From contig PKUI01000067.1 of NCBI GenBank assembly GCA_002869605.1, forward strand, positions 1-9,538: 9,538 bases of DNA, written 5' to 3'. The translations under genes were made by a program, and so were the position numbers. Under the pieces are notes generated by a model, which was not told the DNA's origin, searched no databases, and saw only the letters and a list, made by a program, of their open reading frames with translations. Below, piece by piece: positions 1 through 7,721 of the stretch. This DNA comes from Desulfuromonas sp. Its GTDB lineage: Bacteria > Desulfobacterota > Desulfuromonadia > Desulfuromonadales > SZUA-401. Every line of letters starts with the position of its first letter. Position 1 is the first letter of the stretch.

Positions 1-562
1 CCTTACCGACGGCAACATGGATATACTGCTGGCAAGCGCCAACGGCAAGGCGATCCGCTTCCCGGAAAAGGATGCCCGCGCCATGGGGCGGACCTCGCGC
101 GGGGTGCGCGGTATGATGCTCGAAGGCGACGACTACTTGATCGGCATGGAAGTAGTCACCGACGCCACGGCGGCGACGCTGCTGACCGCCACCGAAAACG
201 GCTACGGCAAGCGCACCGCCCTCGACGAGTATCGCCAGCAGAGCCGTGGCGGCAAGGGGATCATCACCATCAAGACCACCGATCGCAACGGCAAGGTGGT
301 CGACGTCAACCTGGTCAGCGACGATAACGACCTGATGTTTATCACCGACCGCGGCAAGGTGCTGCGCACCGGGGTTGGTAACATTTCGGTGATCGGGCGC
401 AATACCCAGGGGGTACGCCTGATGGTTATGGAGCAGGAAGAGAAAATCGTTTCGGTTGCGAAACTTGCAGAGAAGGAAGAGGACGAACATGGACATCCGG
501 AAGCTGAAGAAGGATCTGCTGCGGGAGGAGATTCAGACGCGCTACCCGAACAGGACGCGTAA
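1..562 (+). CDS. gyrA: DNA gyrase subunit A, C-terminal part (5' end outside window)
   Basis: This is the end of the gyrase A subunit, which with GyrB introduces negative supercoils using ATP. The reading frame is open from base 2 (L-T-D-G-N before the first ATG at 17), so the gene begins upstream. The visible part covers blades of the C-terminal beta-pinwheel that wraps DNA, with repeated patterns such as MDILLASANGKAIRF and DNDLMFITDRGKVLRT. The sequence QSRGGKG, at about codons 75-81 counted from the ATG at 17, matches the GyrA box (Q-x-R-G-G-K-G), which separates gyrase from topoisomerase IV ParC. The protein ends in a long acidic tail (EKEEDEHGHPEAEEG and onward), as is common in GyrA. 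The last 74 bases also encode the start of the next gene in another frame. The identification is secure; only the N-terminal breakage-reunion domain is missing from view. Confidence 0.97.
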   Translation, partial: LTDGNMDILLASANGKAIRFPEKDARAMGRTSRGVRGMMLEGDDYLIGMEVVTDATAATLLTATENGYGKRTALDEYRQQSRGGKGIITIKTTDRNGKVVDVNLVSDDNDLMFITDRGKVLRTGVGNISVIGRNTQGVRLMVMEQEEKIVSVAKLAEKEEDEHGHPEAEEGSAAGGDSDALPEQDA

Positions 563-1364
563 TCGGATCGTTGCCGTTGTCGTTCCGCTGCTGCTGATTC
601 TCATCGCGGTTTCAGTTTACTGGGCGAAACGGGATGACCTGTTCGCTTCGCGCTACAGCAAGGGGATCGAGTTGTGGCAGGGGGGCGCCTACGAGAAGGC
701 AGTGAACACCCTGCGCGGGATCTACGACGACTATCCGAGCTTCACGCTGGCGCCGGACGCGCTGTTTCAGAGTGCCGAGATTCTCAACATGAACCTGCAC
801 CGCTACCAGGAGTCGTTGCTGGCGTACCTGCTGGTACTCAAGGACTACCCGGAGCATACTCTGCAGGAACGTTCGCTGCGCCAGGTTGCAAATATCTACA
901 AGTACCGGATGATGGATTATTCGGACGCGATCGTCGCTTACCAGAAGCTTCTCGATCGGGGCGCCGAAGGTCGAGACCGGCTGATCTACGAAGTCGCCGA
1001 TGCCTACTTCAAGCTGAATAACTTTGAGCAGGCGCGCATCGAGTTCGAGGCCCTCAGCGCGGAAGAACCCGATTCGACGCTGGCAGACGAGGCCCGCTAC
1101 CGCACCGGGGTCTGTCTCAATCTCGAGGGGAAGTACAAGGAGGCGGAAGGACTGCTCAGGAAATTGATCAAGGAGGGGCCCGACTCCACCTTCGGCATTG
1201 AGGCGCGCTTCGCGCTGGCCGAGACCCTCGAGCAGATGGAGCGGCTGCGTGAGTCACGACGCATTCTTGAGGAATTGCAGGGACGCTACCCCAACGAGGA
1301 GGCCCTCGAGCAGAAGCTCGAGCAGGTCAACGAACGGATCAGCAAGAAGAAACGCGCCATCTAA
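489..1364 (+). CDS. Membrane-anchored tetratricopeptide repeat protein
   Basis: A 291-residue protein. It has a basic N-terminus (MDIRKLKKDLL), one hydrophobic segment at residues 26-46 (RIVAVVVPLLLILIAVSVYW), then an almost wholly helical region from about 55 to 285. Repeats follow the TPR pattern: GIELWQGGAYEKAVNTLRGI, YQESLLAYLLVLKDYPEH, YSDAIVAYQKLL, ADAYFKLNNFEQARIEFEAL and NLEGKYKEAEGLLRKLI. The topology suggests a single-pass inner-membrane anchor with the repeats in the periplasm, giving a protein-protein interaction scaffold; the partner is unknown. I chose ATG 489 because AAGGAAGAGG lies about 8 bases before it. An in-frame ATG at 456 has no comparable site and would add only 11 residues. 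The start lies inside gyrA (74-base overlap) and the stop is 17 bases before gpsA, so translation is probably coupled within one operon. The molecular role is not predictable from sequence. Confidence 0.88.
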   Translation: MDIRKLKKDLLREEIQTRYPNRTRNRIVAVVVPLLLILIAVSVYWAKRDDLFASRYSKGIELWQGGAYEKAVNTLRGIYDDYPSFTLAPDALFQSAEILNMNLHRYQESLLAYLLVLKDYPEHTLQERSLRQVANIYKYRMMDYSDAIVAYQKLLDRGAEGRDRLIYEVADAYFKLNNFEQARIEFEALSAEEPDSTLADEARYRTGVCLNLEGKYKEAEGLLRKLIKEGPDSTFGIEARFALAETLEQMERLRESRRILEELQGRYPNEEALEQKLEQVNERISKKKRAI

Positions 1365-1381
1365 ACATCAAGGAGCAGCAC

Positions 1382-2383
1382 GTGGAGATTGCAGTCATCG
1401 GTGGTGGCAGCTGGGGCACGGCTCTCGCAAACCACCTGGCGCTTAACGGCAACCGGGTCGACCTGTGGGTCTACGAGCAGGAACTGGTTGCGGCGATCAA
1501 CCAGCGCCACGAAAACGAGCTTTACCTGAAACAGATCCCCCTGCATGAGAACCTGCGGGCCAGCAACGACCTTGAGGCGTGTGTCGCCGGCAAGAAACTG
1601 GTGCTGCTGGTGCCTCCCTCGCAGCTGATGCGGCGGGTAATCGAACCGCTGATCGGCAAACTCGATGACGAGGTGCTGCTGGTCTCGGCCTCCAAGGGGA
1701 TCGAGAACGATTCGCTGATGACCATGCACGAGGTGCTCGAAGAGACACTGCGTCCCTCCTTCCGCGGACCGATGGTGTTCCTCTCGGGACCTTCGTTTGC
1801 CCGCGAGGTCGCGGTGAAGGGACCGACTGCGGTGGTCGCCGCGTCGCTGGACGCGGCTGCGGCAAGCGTCGTGCAGGAAGTCTTCAGCAGCGACACCTTC
1901 CGGGTCTACACCAACGACGATGTCATGGGGGTAGAGCTTGGCGGCTCGCTGAAAAACGTGATGGCGATCGCCGCGGGGGTCACCGACGGACTCGGCTTCG
2001 GTCACAACGCGCGGGCTGCCCTGATCACCCGTGGGCTGGCCGAGATGTCAAGGATCGGCATCGCCATGGAGGGACAGGCGAGCACCTTCTCCGGCCTGGC
2101 CGGGATGGGGGACCTGGTCCTGACCTGCACCGGGGACCTGTCGCGCAACCGGACCGTCGGGATTGAGCTCGGCAAGGGGCGCAAGCTCAAGGAGATTCTT
2201 GCGGGGATGAACATGGTCGCCGAGGGCGTCAAGACGACCCTCTCCGCTTACCAGCTGGCACAGAAGATTGGCGTCGATGCACCGATTATCGAGCAGATGT
2301 ACGCCATCCTCTACCAGGACAAGGACCCGCGTGTCGCCTTCACCGATCTGATGGCTCGCGACCTCAAGGCCGAAACCCTTTAA
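1382..2383 (+). CDS. gpsA: Glycerol-3-phosphate dehydrogenase [NAD(P)+]
   Basis: Reduces dihydroxyacetone phosphate to sn-glycerol 3-phosphate, the backbone for phospholipid synthesis, in the cytoplasm. The 333-residue length is typical. The Rossmann nucleotide-binding loop is at residues 6-14 (IGGGSWGTA), followed by the NAD-domain motif SASKGIE (102-108) and LSGPSFAREV (134-143). The family signature around the catalytic lysine is GGSLKNVMAIAAG (187-199, K191), then GHNARAALITRG (207-218) and GLAGMGDLVLTC (238-249), which contribute to substrate binding. The start is GTG at 1382, preceded by AAGGAG at 1369-1374; the Rossmann strand begins immediately, so no upstream start is needed. It sits between the TPR gene and an exported cyclophilin in a tight same-strand run. 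Nothing in it looks damaged. Confidence 0.97.
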   Translation: MEIAVIGGGSWGTALANHLALNGNRVDLWVYEQELVAAINQRHENELYLKQIPLHENLRASNDLEACVAGKKLVLLVPPSQLMRRVIEPLIGKLDDEVLLVSASKGIENDSLMTMHEVLEETLRPSFRGPMVFLSGPSFAREVAVKGPTAVVAASLDAAAASVVQEVFSSDTFRVYTNDDVMGVELGGSLKNVMAIAAGVTDGLGFGHNARAALITRGLAEMSRIGIAMEGQASTFSGLAGMGDLVLTCTGDLSRNRTVGIELGKGRKLKEILAGMNMVAEGVKTTLSAYQLAQKIGVDAPIIEQMYAILYQDKDPRVAFTDLMARDLKAETL

Positions 2384-2399
2384 ATCAAGAGGAGGTAAC

Positions 2400-2930
2400 A
2401 TGCTGCGTAAAACCCTGCTGACAGGACTGCTGATACTACTGTTGGGGTGTGGTTTCGCCCTGGCCGCCGAAAAGGTGGTGGAGAAGACGGCCAATCAGGC
2501 GGTGATCGCCACGGCTCACGGCGAAATCGTCATCCAGTTGTATGAACAGCAGGCCCCGAAGACCGTGGCCAATTTCAAGAAACTCGCCGGTGAGGGGTTT
2601 TACAACGGGTTGACCTTCCATCGGGTGATACCCGGATTCGTGGCCCAGGGCGGAGATCCCAAGGGGAACGGAACCGGAGGCCCAGGCTATACCGTCGAGG
2701 CAGAGATTGATGCAAACCTCAAGCATATCACCGGGGCTGTCGCTACGGCCCGCAAAGGCAACAGCGTCAATCCGCAGCGGCGTTCTTCTGGATCGCAGTT
2801 CTATATTTGCCTCGGTCCGCAGGCACACCTTGACGGCGAATACACCATCTTCGGCCAGGTCGTCGAGGGGTTGGATGTGGTCCAGCAAATCCGCAAGGGC
2901 GATCCGATGCTCAAGGTCGAGATCCGTTAA
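2400..2930 (+). CDS. Exported cyclophilin-type peptidyl-prolyl cis-trans isomerase
   Basis: Catalyses cis-trans isomerisation of X-Pro bonds during folding, probably in the periplasm or at a membrane surface. Residues 1-23 form a signal peptide (basic MLRK, hydrophobic core, ALA-A cleavage site). An LLGC sequence at 14-17 loosely resembles a lipobox, so a lipoprotein is possible but not favoured. The cyclophilin domain spans about 33-175, with FHRVIPGFVAQGGDP at 73-87 (catalytic Arg75), GTGGPGY, SSGSQFYI with Gln133, and LDGEYTIFGQV. The residue matching human CypA Trp121 is His143, as often seen in bacterial cyclophilins, which usually predicts weak cyclosporin binding. A strong AGGAGG lies just before ATG 2400, and the gap from gpsA is 16 bases, so cotranscription is likely. 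It resembles E. coli PpiA in being exported, but I do not assert orthology. Confidence 0.94.
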   Translation: MLRKTLLTGLLILLLGCGFALAAEKVVEKTANQAVIATAHGEIVIQLYEQQAPKTVANFKKLAGEGFYNGLTFHRVIPGFVAQGGDPKGNGTGGPGYTVEAEIDANLKHITGAVATARKGNSVNPQRRSSGSQFYICLGPQAHLDGEYTIFGQVVEGLDVVQQIRKGDPMLKVEIR

Positions 2931-3042
2931 GCAAAATCAACTCCGACCTGCAGGTTGTTTGACAGAAATTAACCATAGGTGGCGTTTTAATACCAAAACG
3001 GCTAAACTGGCTTGATCGTACCTTCGACGCGGAGAGCCTTGA

Positions 3043-3780
3043 ATGACCACCCTGCGCTGTACAACCTACAATGTGCACGGCTTTCGTAACAGCCACGGAG
3101 ACTACAGCCCGGAGCGGATCGAGGCGGTCATCGCGGGTTGTGGTGCTGATCTCGTGGCACTGCAGGAGGCTGAAGCGCCGGAGACCGGAGATCCACTTCC
3201 GGACATGGCCCAGCGCCTCGGCATGCAGCTGTATACCGGAGTCGGTGGTTCACGGGCCACGGCTTTCCTGTCGCGCCTGCCGCTGCGCGGCGTACGCGAA
3301 ACTCACCTCGGCCAGGGCGGCTGGTGCCTGCAGGCCGACCTCGATCGCCAGGGCAAACGGCTCCACGTCTTTAACCTTCAGCTTTCCTTTACCCCGTCTA
3401 AACGACGTGTCCAATTCGGCACGTTGCTCAGCTCGGACCTGCTCGGTAACCCATCGCTGGTCTGCCCGACCCTGATTCTCGGTGACTTTGCCGATCCGCT
3501 CTGGTGGCTGAGCAGTTTCTGGTTCGAGAATAACCTTTTCAAGGCGCCCCGGCCGGTTCTCGGTGCAACCTACCCGGCTCCCTTTCCCCTGCTCGGACGT
3601 GATCGTGCCTACCTGCGTGGTGATATCCGGGTACTCGAATCACGTGTCATCCGGACACAGGAGGCACGCAAGGCCTCTTCGCACCTGCCGGTGGTGCTGA
3701 GTGTCGAAATCCTCGACCCGGGTAGCTACTTGCTGCTGCGTGAACCGAAGAAGCAGCGCATGGAAGCCGCTCCAGGCTAG
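3043..3780 (+). CDS. Endonuclease/exonuclease/phosphatase-fold protein with altered active-site motifs
   Basis: A 245-residue protein of the DNase I / exonuclease III / inositol phosphatase superfamily, without a signal peptide. Recognisable motifs in order are TYNVHG (residues 8-13), LVALQE (38-43), HVFNLQLSF (108-116), LILGDFAD (144-151), LLGRDRAYLRGD (183-194) and ASSHLPVV (211-218). The metal ligand Glu42, Asn10, Asp148, Asp187 and His214 are kept. The expected THL is LQL, GDFN is GDFA, and SDH is SSH, so three positions that normally take part in catalysis differ. The fold is well supported, but the reaction and substrate are not, and activity may be reduced, different or absent. GGAG at 3031-3034 sits 8 bases before ATG 3043. 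A 112-base gap follows the cyclophilin gene, and the next gene begins 10 bases after the stop. Confidence 0.82.
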   Translation: MTTLRCTTYNVHGFRNSHGDYSPERIEAVIAGCGADLVALQEAEAPETGDPLPDMAQRLGMQLYTGVGGSRATAFLSRLPLRGVRETHLGQGGWCLQADLDRQGKRLHVFNLQLSFTPSKRRVQFGTLLSSDLLGNPSLVCPTLILGDFADPLWWLSSFWFENNLFKAPRPVLGATYPAPFPLLGRDRAYLRGDIRVLESRVIRTQEARKASSHLPVVLSVEILDPGSYLLLREPKKQRMEAAPG

Positions 3781-3790
3781 GGAGGTAGAT

Positions 3791-4105
3791 GTGGAACGGG
3801 TCCTTGGAACGCGTCGATTGAGATTGGTGCAGGGTGATATCACCATCCTCGACTGCGATGCCATCGTCAATGCCGCCAACGCGGCACTGCACCGCGCCAA
3901 CGAAAAAGGGTTGAAAAGCATCGCCCTGCCCGCGATCTCCACAGGAATATTCGGCTTTCCCCTCGAGCGCGCCGCAGAGATTCTGCTGCAGGGCGCCATC
4001 GACCACCTGCGGGGAGAAACCAGCCTCGACGAGGTGATCTTCTGTCTGTTCAGCGATGGCGACTTCGCCATGTTCGAGCAGAAACTGCAGGAGAAACTCC
4101 CCTAA
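3791..4105 (+). CDS. Macro-domain protein with internal deletion
   Basis: Macro domains bind ADP-ribose; many bacterial ones hydrolyse O-acetyl-ADP-ribose or mono-ADP-ribosyl groups. The first third (LVQGDITILDCDAIVNAANAAL, approximate residues 12-33) and the last third (NEKGLKSIALPAISTGIFGF and onward, to ETSLDEVIFCLFSDGDF) match a standard macro protein closely. The joining sequence AALHRANEKG skips about 70 residues that should hold the glycine-rich GGGVDxAIH loop, the CxTGEA stretch and the HTVGP strand. At 104 residues it is far below the usual 170 or so. The reading frame survives the gap. GTG 3791 is chosen because GGAGG lies 6 bases before it and ERVLGT begins the first strand; an overlapping ATG at 3789 is out of frame and stops after 10 codons. 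Without the first phosphate-binding loop it is unlikely to fold or bind normally. Decay or a collapsed assembly are both possible. Confidence 0.75.
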   Translation: MERVLGTRRLRLVQGDITILDCDAIVNAANAALHRANEKGLKSIALPAISTGIFGFPLERAAEILLQGAIDHLRGETSLDEVIFCLFSDGDFAMFEQKLQEKLP

Positions 4106-4120
4106 CCCGGAACCATACGG

Positions 4121-4786
4121 ATGCCAAAACCCCGCAAGCCCTCCCCTGCCCGACGCGCCAAGGCCCTTGCCACCCTCGAAAAACTGGAGGTTGTGCACGC
4201 CGATGCCGAGATCGCGCTGAATTTTGCCAATCCCCTCGAGCTGCTGGTTGCCACTATCCTCTCCGCGCAATGTACCGACGTGCGGGTCAACCTGGTCACC
4301 GAGAAACTGTTCAGGCGCTATCGGAGTACGCAAGATTATGCCGATGCCGACCTCGACGAACTGATGGCGATCATTCGTTCCACCGGCTTCTACCGCAACA
4401 AGGCGCAGAACATCGTCGCGATGGCAAAACAGCTGGTAGCAAGTCACGATGGCGAGGTGCCGCGAACCATGGAAGAACTCCATGCGCTCCCCGGCGTGGG
4501 GCGCAAGACCGCTAACGTGGTGCTCGGAAACGCCTTCGATACCCCGGGTATGGTGGTCGATACCCACGTCGGCCGGGTCAGTCTCCGCCTCGGCTGGACA
4601 AGGGAGACCGACCCGGTTAAGGTCGAGCACGAGCTGATGGCACTGCTCCCCGAACAGAAATGGACGCAGACCAGCCACGTGCTGATCTTCCACGGCCGCA
4701 GCTGGTGCAAGGCAAGGGTGCCACAGTGCAGCGACTGTCCCATAAAGGAAGAGTGCCCGCGCAAAAAGGTGGAAAAAAGCAAGTAG
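4121..4786 (+). CDS. nth: Endonuclease III (DNA glycosylase/AP lyase)
   Basis: A base excision repair enzyme that removes oxidised pyrimidines and nicks the abasic site. The 221-residue length is normal. The helix-hairpin-helix is LHALPGVGRKTANVV (120-134), with catalytic Lys129. The catalytic aspartate is Asp147 in VVDTHVGRV. The C-terminal [4Fe-4S] cluster ligands are Cys196, 203, 206 and 212, spaced C-x6-C-x2-C-x5-C exactly as in E. coli Nth. The LSAQCTD motif (48-54) is also typical. A short basic N-terminal extension (MPKPRKPSPARRAK) may help DNA contact. ATG 4121 is 15 bases after the macro-domain stop and has only a weak purine-rich site, so translation may depend on the upstream gene. 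The frame after the TAG stop stays open for 24 more codons, which I treat as chance. All catalytic residues are intact. Confidence 0.97.
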   Translation: MPKPRKPSPARRAKALATLEKLEVVHADAEIALNFANPLELLVATILSAQCTDVRVNLVTEKLFRRYRSTQDYADADLDELMAIIRSTGFYRNKAQNIVAMAKQLVASHDGEVPRTMEELHALPGVGRKTANVVLGNAFDTPGMVVDTHVGRVSLRLGWTRETDPVKVEHELMALLPEQKWTQTSHVLIFHGRSWCKARVPQCSDCPIKEECPRKKVEKSK

Positions 4787-4873
4787 CACCCGTGGGTTAG
4801 TATGGTTGTAGATGTTTCAAAAGAGCACAAAAGAAGACTATTTCAAGGAGTAGCGAGGTAAGCTGGGATGTTT

Positions 4874-4891
4874 TTGGTCTAAAAAGACCAA
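4874..4891 (+). terminator. Short hairpin with partial T-run, weak terminator or leader structure
   Basis: A perfect 7-base inverted repeat, TTGGTCT / AGACCAA, closes an AAAA loop and is followed by CCTTTTACT. It lies 87 bases after nth and 75 bases before the iron-sulfur protein gene. The stem has only three G-C pairs and the T-run is short, so termination would be weak. A structure in the leader of the downstream gene is an equal possibility. Confidence 0.35.
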
Positions 4892-4966
4892 CCTTTTACT
4901 GTCAGCAGAAAGCAATTAGATTAAGCCACACGTGCCACAAGGGTACGAAACAGGAAAGAAGTTTGA

Positions 4967-6133
4967 ATGAAAGTTATTTGTTTGACACTGTCCACTGTCG
5001 TTTTTGTTGTTGTCGCATCATTTTTTTCTGTGAACATCTGGGCGGAAAAAGAAGAACATATTGCTGGTGAAGTTGAGCTGACCCTCACCAGTGAGATGAC
5101 AATAATGCGTTTTGGAGAAGAGAATGGCCTTTCGAGGCAATTGTTGGGCAGGGTCTTTAGCTTGAACGCTCCGGAACAGATGCAGGAGCCGGTTGCTTCA
5201 TTCGATATGTCGTTGGAGCAGATAAAAAGCAAGGTTGATAAGGAGATCGCACTTGAAACGGAAGATGCTAGCAAAAACTGGCTGAAGATTCCTCTGAAGT
5301 TCGTCCTCTGGTTTGTGTTTATGGCGGTCTGTTTCAAGATGTTGACCCAAAGGAAAATAAAAAGAACAGCCAGACTGATTTTATATGTACTAGGATTTAC
5401 GCTATTTGGGGTGATTTTAGGAGCCGACCCAAGTCCGATGGGAACGGTCAAGGACGCAATAGTCCTTTACGCCTCGAAAGGTGTGATCTACAAGCCGCGT
5501 GTCATCGCTTTTACGATCTTTACGTTAACGGTTGTCTTTGCCAACAAGTTTATTTGCGCCTGGGGGTGTCAGCTCGGGACGCTACAGGATTTTATTTTTC
5601 GGCTGAACCGCAATAAACAAGATAGCGGCGGCGGTGAATACCCGCAAATTAAAGTTCCATTTGTTGTGAGCAATAGTGTACGCGTGCTGTTTGCTGCGGC
5701 TCTGGTCTGGGTAGCTTTTACATGGACTTATGATATCACTCACGAAATTGATCCGTTCAAAATTTTCAAGCCATTGACGATAAGCCATTATGGATGGATG
5801 TTCATTCTTGTTTTGCTGACTTCAAGCATTTTTGTTTATCGCCCATGGTGTCATTTTTTCTGCCCGTTTGGGTTAACTGGATGGCTGTTCGAAAAAATGA
5901 GTTTGTTACGAATAAAAGTGAATTACGATACCTGTATTTCATGTGAAGCCTGTGTAAAAGCCTGCCCGAGTGCAGTTATGGGGGCTATTTTGAAAAGAGA
6001 GAAGACCGTTATCCCCGATTGCTTTTCCTGTGGAAACTGTATAGAGGCCTGTCCGACGCAAGCGGTTACATTCTCTTGTGGGAAAAGAGAAAAGCCACCA
6101 GAAGGGAAGTTTTGCGAAAGAAAAGCAGGATAA
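4967..6133 (+). CDS. NapH/NosR-like polytopic membrane protein with two [4Fe-4S] motifs
   Basis: A 388-residue membrane iron-sulfur protein. Residues 1-26 look like a signal peptide or first membrane segment. Residues 27-105 form a soluble, probably periplasmic part containing MTIMRFGEENGLSRQLL. Hydrophobic segments follow at about 108-126, 135-152, 178-197, 236-254 and 274-292. Two cysteine pairs at membrane edges, C197-x3-C201 (CAWGC) and C295-x3-C299-P (CHFFCP), are characteristic of the NosR/NapH/MauN group. Two ferredoxin motifs follow: C323/326/329/333 and C352/355/358/362, both C-x2-C-x2-C-x3-CP. Family members pass electrons between the quinone pool or cytoplasm and periplasmic reductases or maturation factors. 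No partner (NapG, NosZ, cytochrome) is nearby, so the pathway is unknown. AGGAA at 4952-4956 supports ATG 4967. Low GC and different codon use suggest horizontal acquisition. Confidence 0.87.
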   Translation: MKVICLTLSTVVFVVVASFFSVNIWAEKEEHIAGEVELTLTSEMTIMRFGEENGLSRQLLGRVFSLNAPEQMQEPVASFDMSLEQIKSKVDKEIALETEDASKNWLKIPLKFVLWFVFMAVCFKMLTQRKIKRTARLILYVLGFTLFGVILGADPSPMGTVKDAIVLYASKGVIYKPRVIAFTIFTLTVVFANKFICAWGCQLGTLQDFIFRLNRNKQDSGGGEYPQIKVPFVVSNSVRVLFAAALVWVAFTWTYDITHEIDPFKIFKPLTISHYGWMFILVLLTSSIFVYRPWCHFFCPFGLTGWLFEKMSLLRIKVNYDTCISCEACVKACPSAVMGAILKREKTVIPDCFSCGNCIEACPTQAVTFSCGKREKPPEGKFCERKAG

Positions 6134-6194
6134 CGCAGCCTTGGGGTTGGTTAAGAGTGTTAAAGAGACGAGAAAGATCGCAAAGGCGGCCCAG

Positions 6195-6224
6195 CCCCGG
6201 AAACGTGGGACACTTCCCCGGGGT
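6195..6224. repeat. GC-rich palindromic patch
   Basis: CCCCGG at 6195-6200 can pair with CCGGGG at 6218-6223 around GGGACACTTCC, and CCCCGGGG at 6216-6223 is itself a perfect palindrome. It is a GC-rich island at the end of an otherwise AT-rich segment. The GGGACACTTCCC core reminds me of sequences seen near REP-associated tyrosine transposases, but that is recollection only and no transposase is present. Confidence 0.3.
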
Positions 6225-6274
6225 CCAATCATAAGAACGGGGCTTGCTCGTAAGCGGTTAGAGAAACAGACGCA

Positions 6275-6300
6275 TACACGTCAGGTGTAAACACGTTTGC
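6275..6300. promoter_or_regulatory. Operator-like inverted repeats upstream of purB promoter
   Basis: Two overlapping inverted repeats are visible. TACAC (6275-6279) and GTGTA (6285-6289) are perfect arms around GTCAG. GTAAAC and GTTTGC (6287-6292 and 6295-6300) are arms with one mismatch around AC. The second resembles LacI/PurR-family half-sites, although the E. coli PurR box has no central spacer. They end just before the -35-like hexamer, where a regulator of purB could act. No regulator gene is in the window, so this is inference. Confidence 0.3.
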
Positions 6301-6303
6301 CTG

Positions 6304-6332
6304 TTGCAGTCTGCGTCCTCCTGCACTATAAA
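6304..6332 (+). promoter_or_regulatory. Candidate sigma-70-type promoter of purB
   Basis: TATAAA at 6327-6332 is a near-consensus -10 hexamer, and TTGCAG at 6304-6309 is a partial -35 (TTG kept) at the ideal 17-base spacing. Transcription would start near 6339-6341, giving a leader of about 30 bases that holds AAGGAG at 6355-6360 just before ATG 6369. It lies downstream of the AT-rich segment, so purB would not depend on the inserted gene for transcription. Confidence 0.5.
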
Positions 6333-6365
6333 TAGTCGCTTCGAGAAAACCTGCAAGGAGACTAA

Positions 6366-7721
<1,356 letters not shown>

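Larger units (their letters stand above)
4787..6300. other. AT-richer segment, probable insertion between nth and purB
   Basis: Base composition changes sharply here. Two 60-base stretches counted by hand inside the segment (4981-5040 and 5761-5820) have 23 and 22 G+C (about 37-38%), against 38 (63%) in purB at 7021-7080. Codon choice changes too, with many TTT, ATT, AAA and GTT codons, while nth and purB prefer C- or G-ending codons. The segment contains one gene and about 350 bases of non-coding flank. I see no transposase, integrase, tRNA or clear direct repeats at the ends, so the route of entry is unknown and the borders are approximate. GC content rises again at about 6180-6230. Confidence 0.5.

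Noticed and set aside
2946..2992. Promoter for the phosphatase-fold gene (TTGACA at 2959-2964) and the palindrome ACCTGCAGGT at 2946-2955
   Set aside because: No good -10 hexamer lies 16-19 bases after the TTGACA; the nearest AT-rich match needs 21-22. The palindrome has no loop or T-run and is short enough to be chance.
3789..3821. ATG 3789 as start of the macro-domain gene
   Set aside because: It is out of frame with the conserved sequence and stops after ten codons; GTG 3791 is in frame with a good ribosome binding site.
3647..4789. Long open reverse frame (380 codons) opposite the macro-domain and nth genes
   Set aside because: The plus strand carries all endonuclease III and macro-domain motifs. 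The reverse product resembles no family and is the usual shadow of GC-rich coding DNA.
4868..4882. Four-codon leader peptide MFLV overlapping the hairpin
   Set aside because: Too short to support. It has no run of regulatory codons and no alternative hairpin pair that would make an attenuator.
6078..6290. 70-codon basic reading frame overlapping the 3' end of the iron-sulfur protein gene
   Set aside because: No ribosome binding site, no recognisable family, and its first 56 bases lie inside a well-supported gene in another frame.
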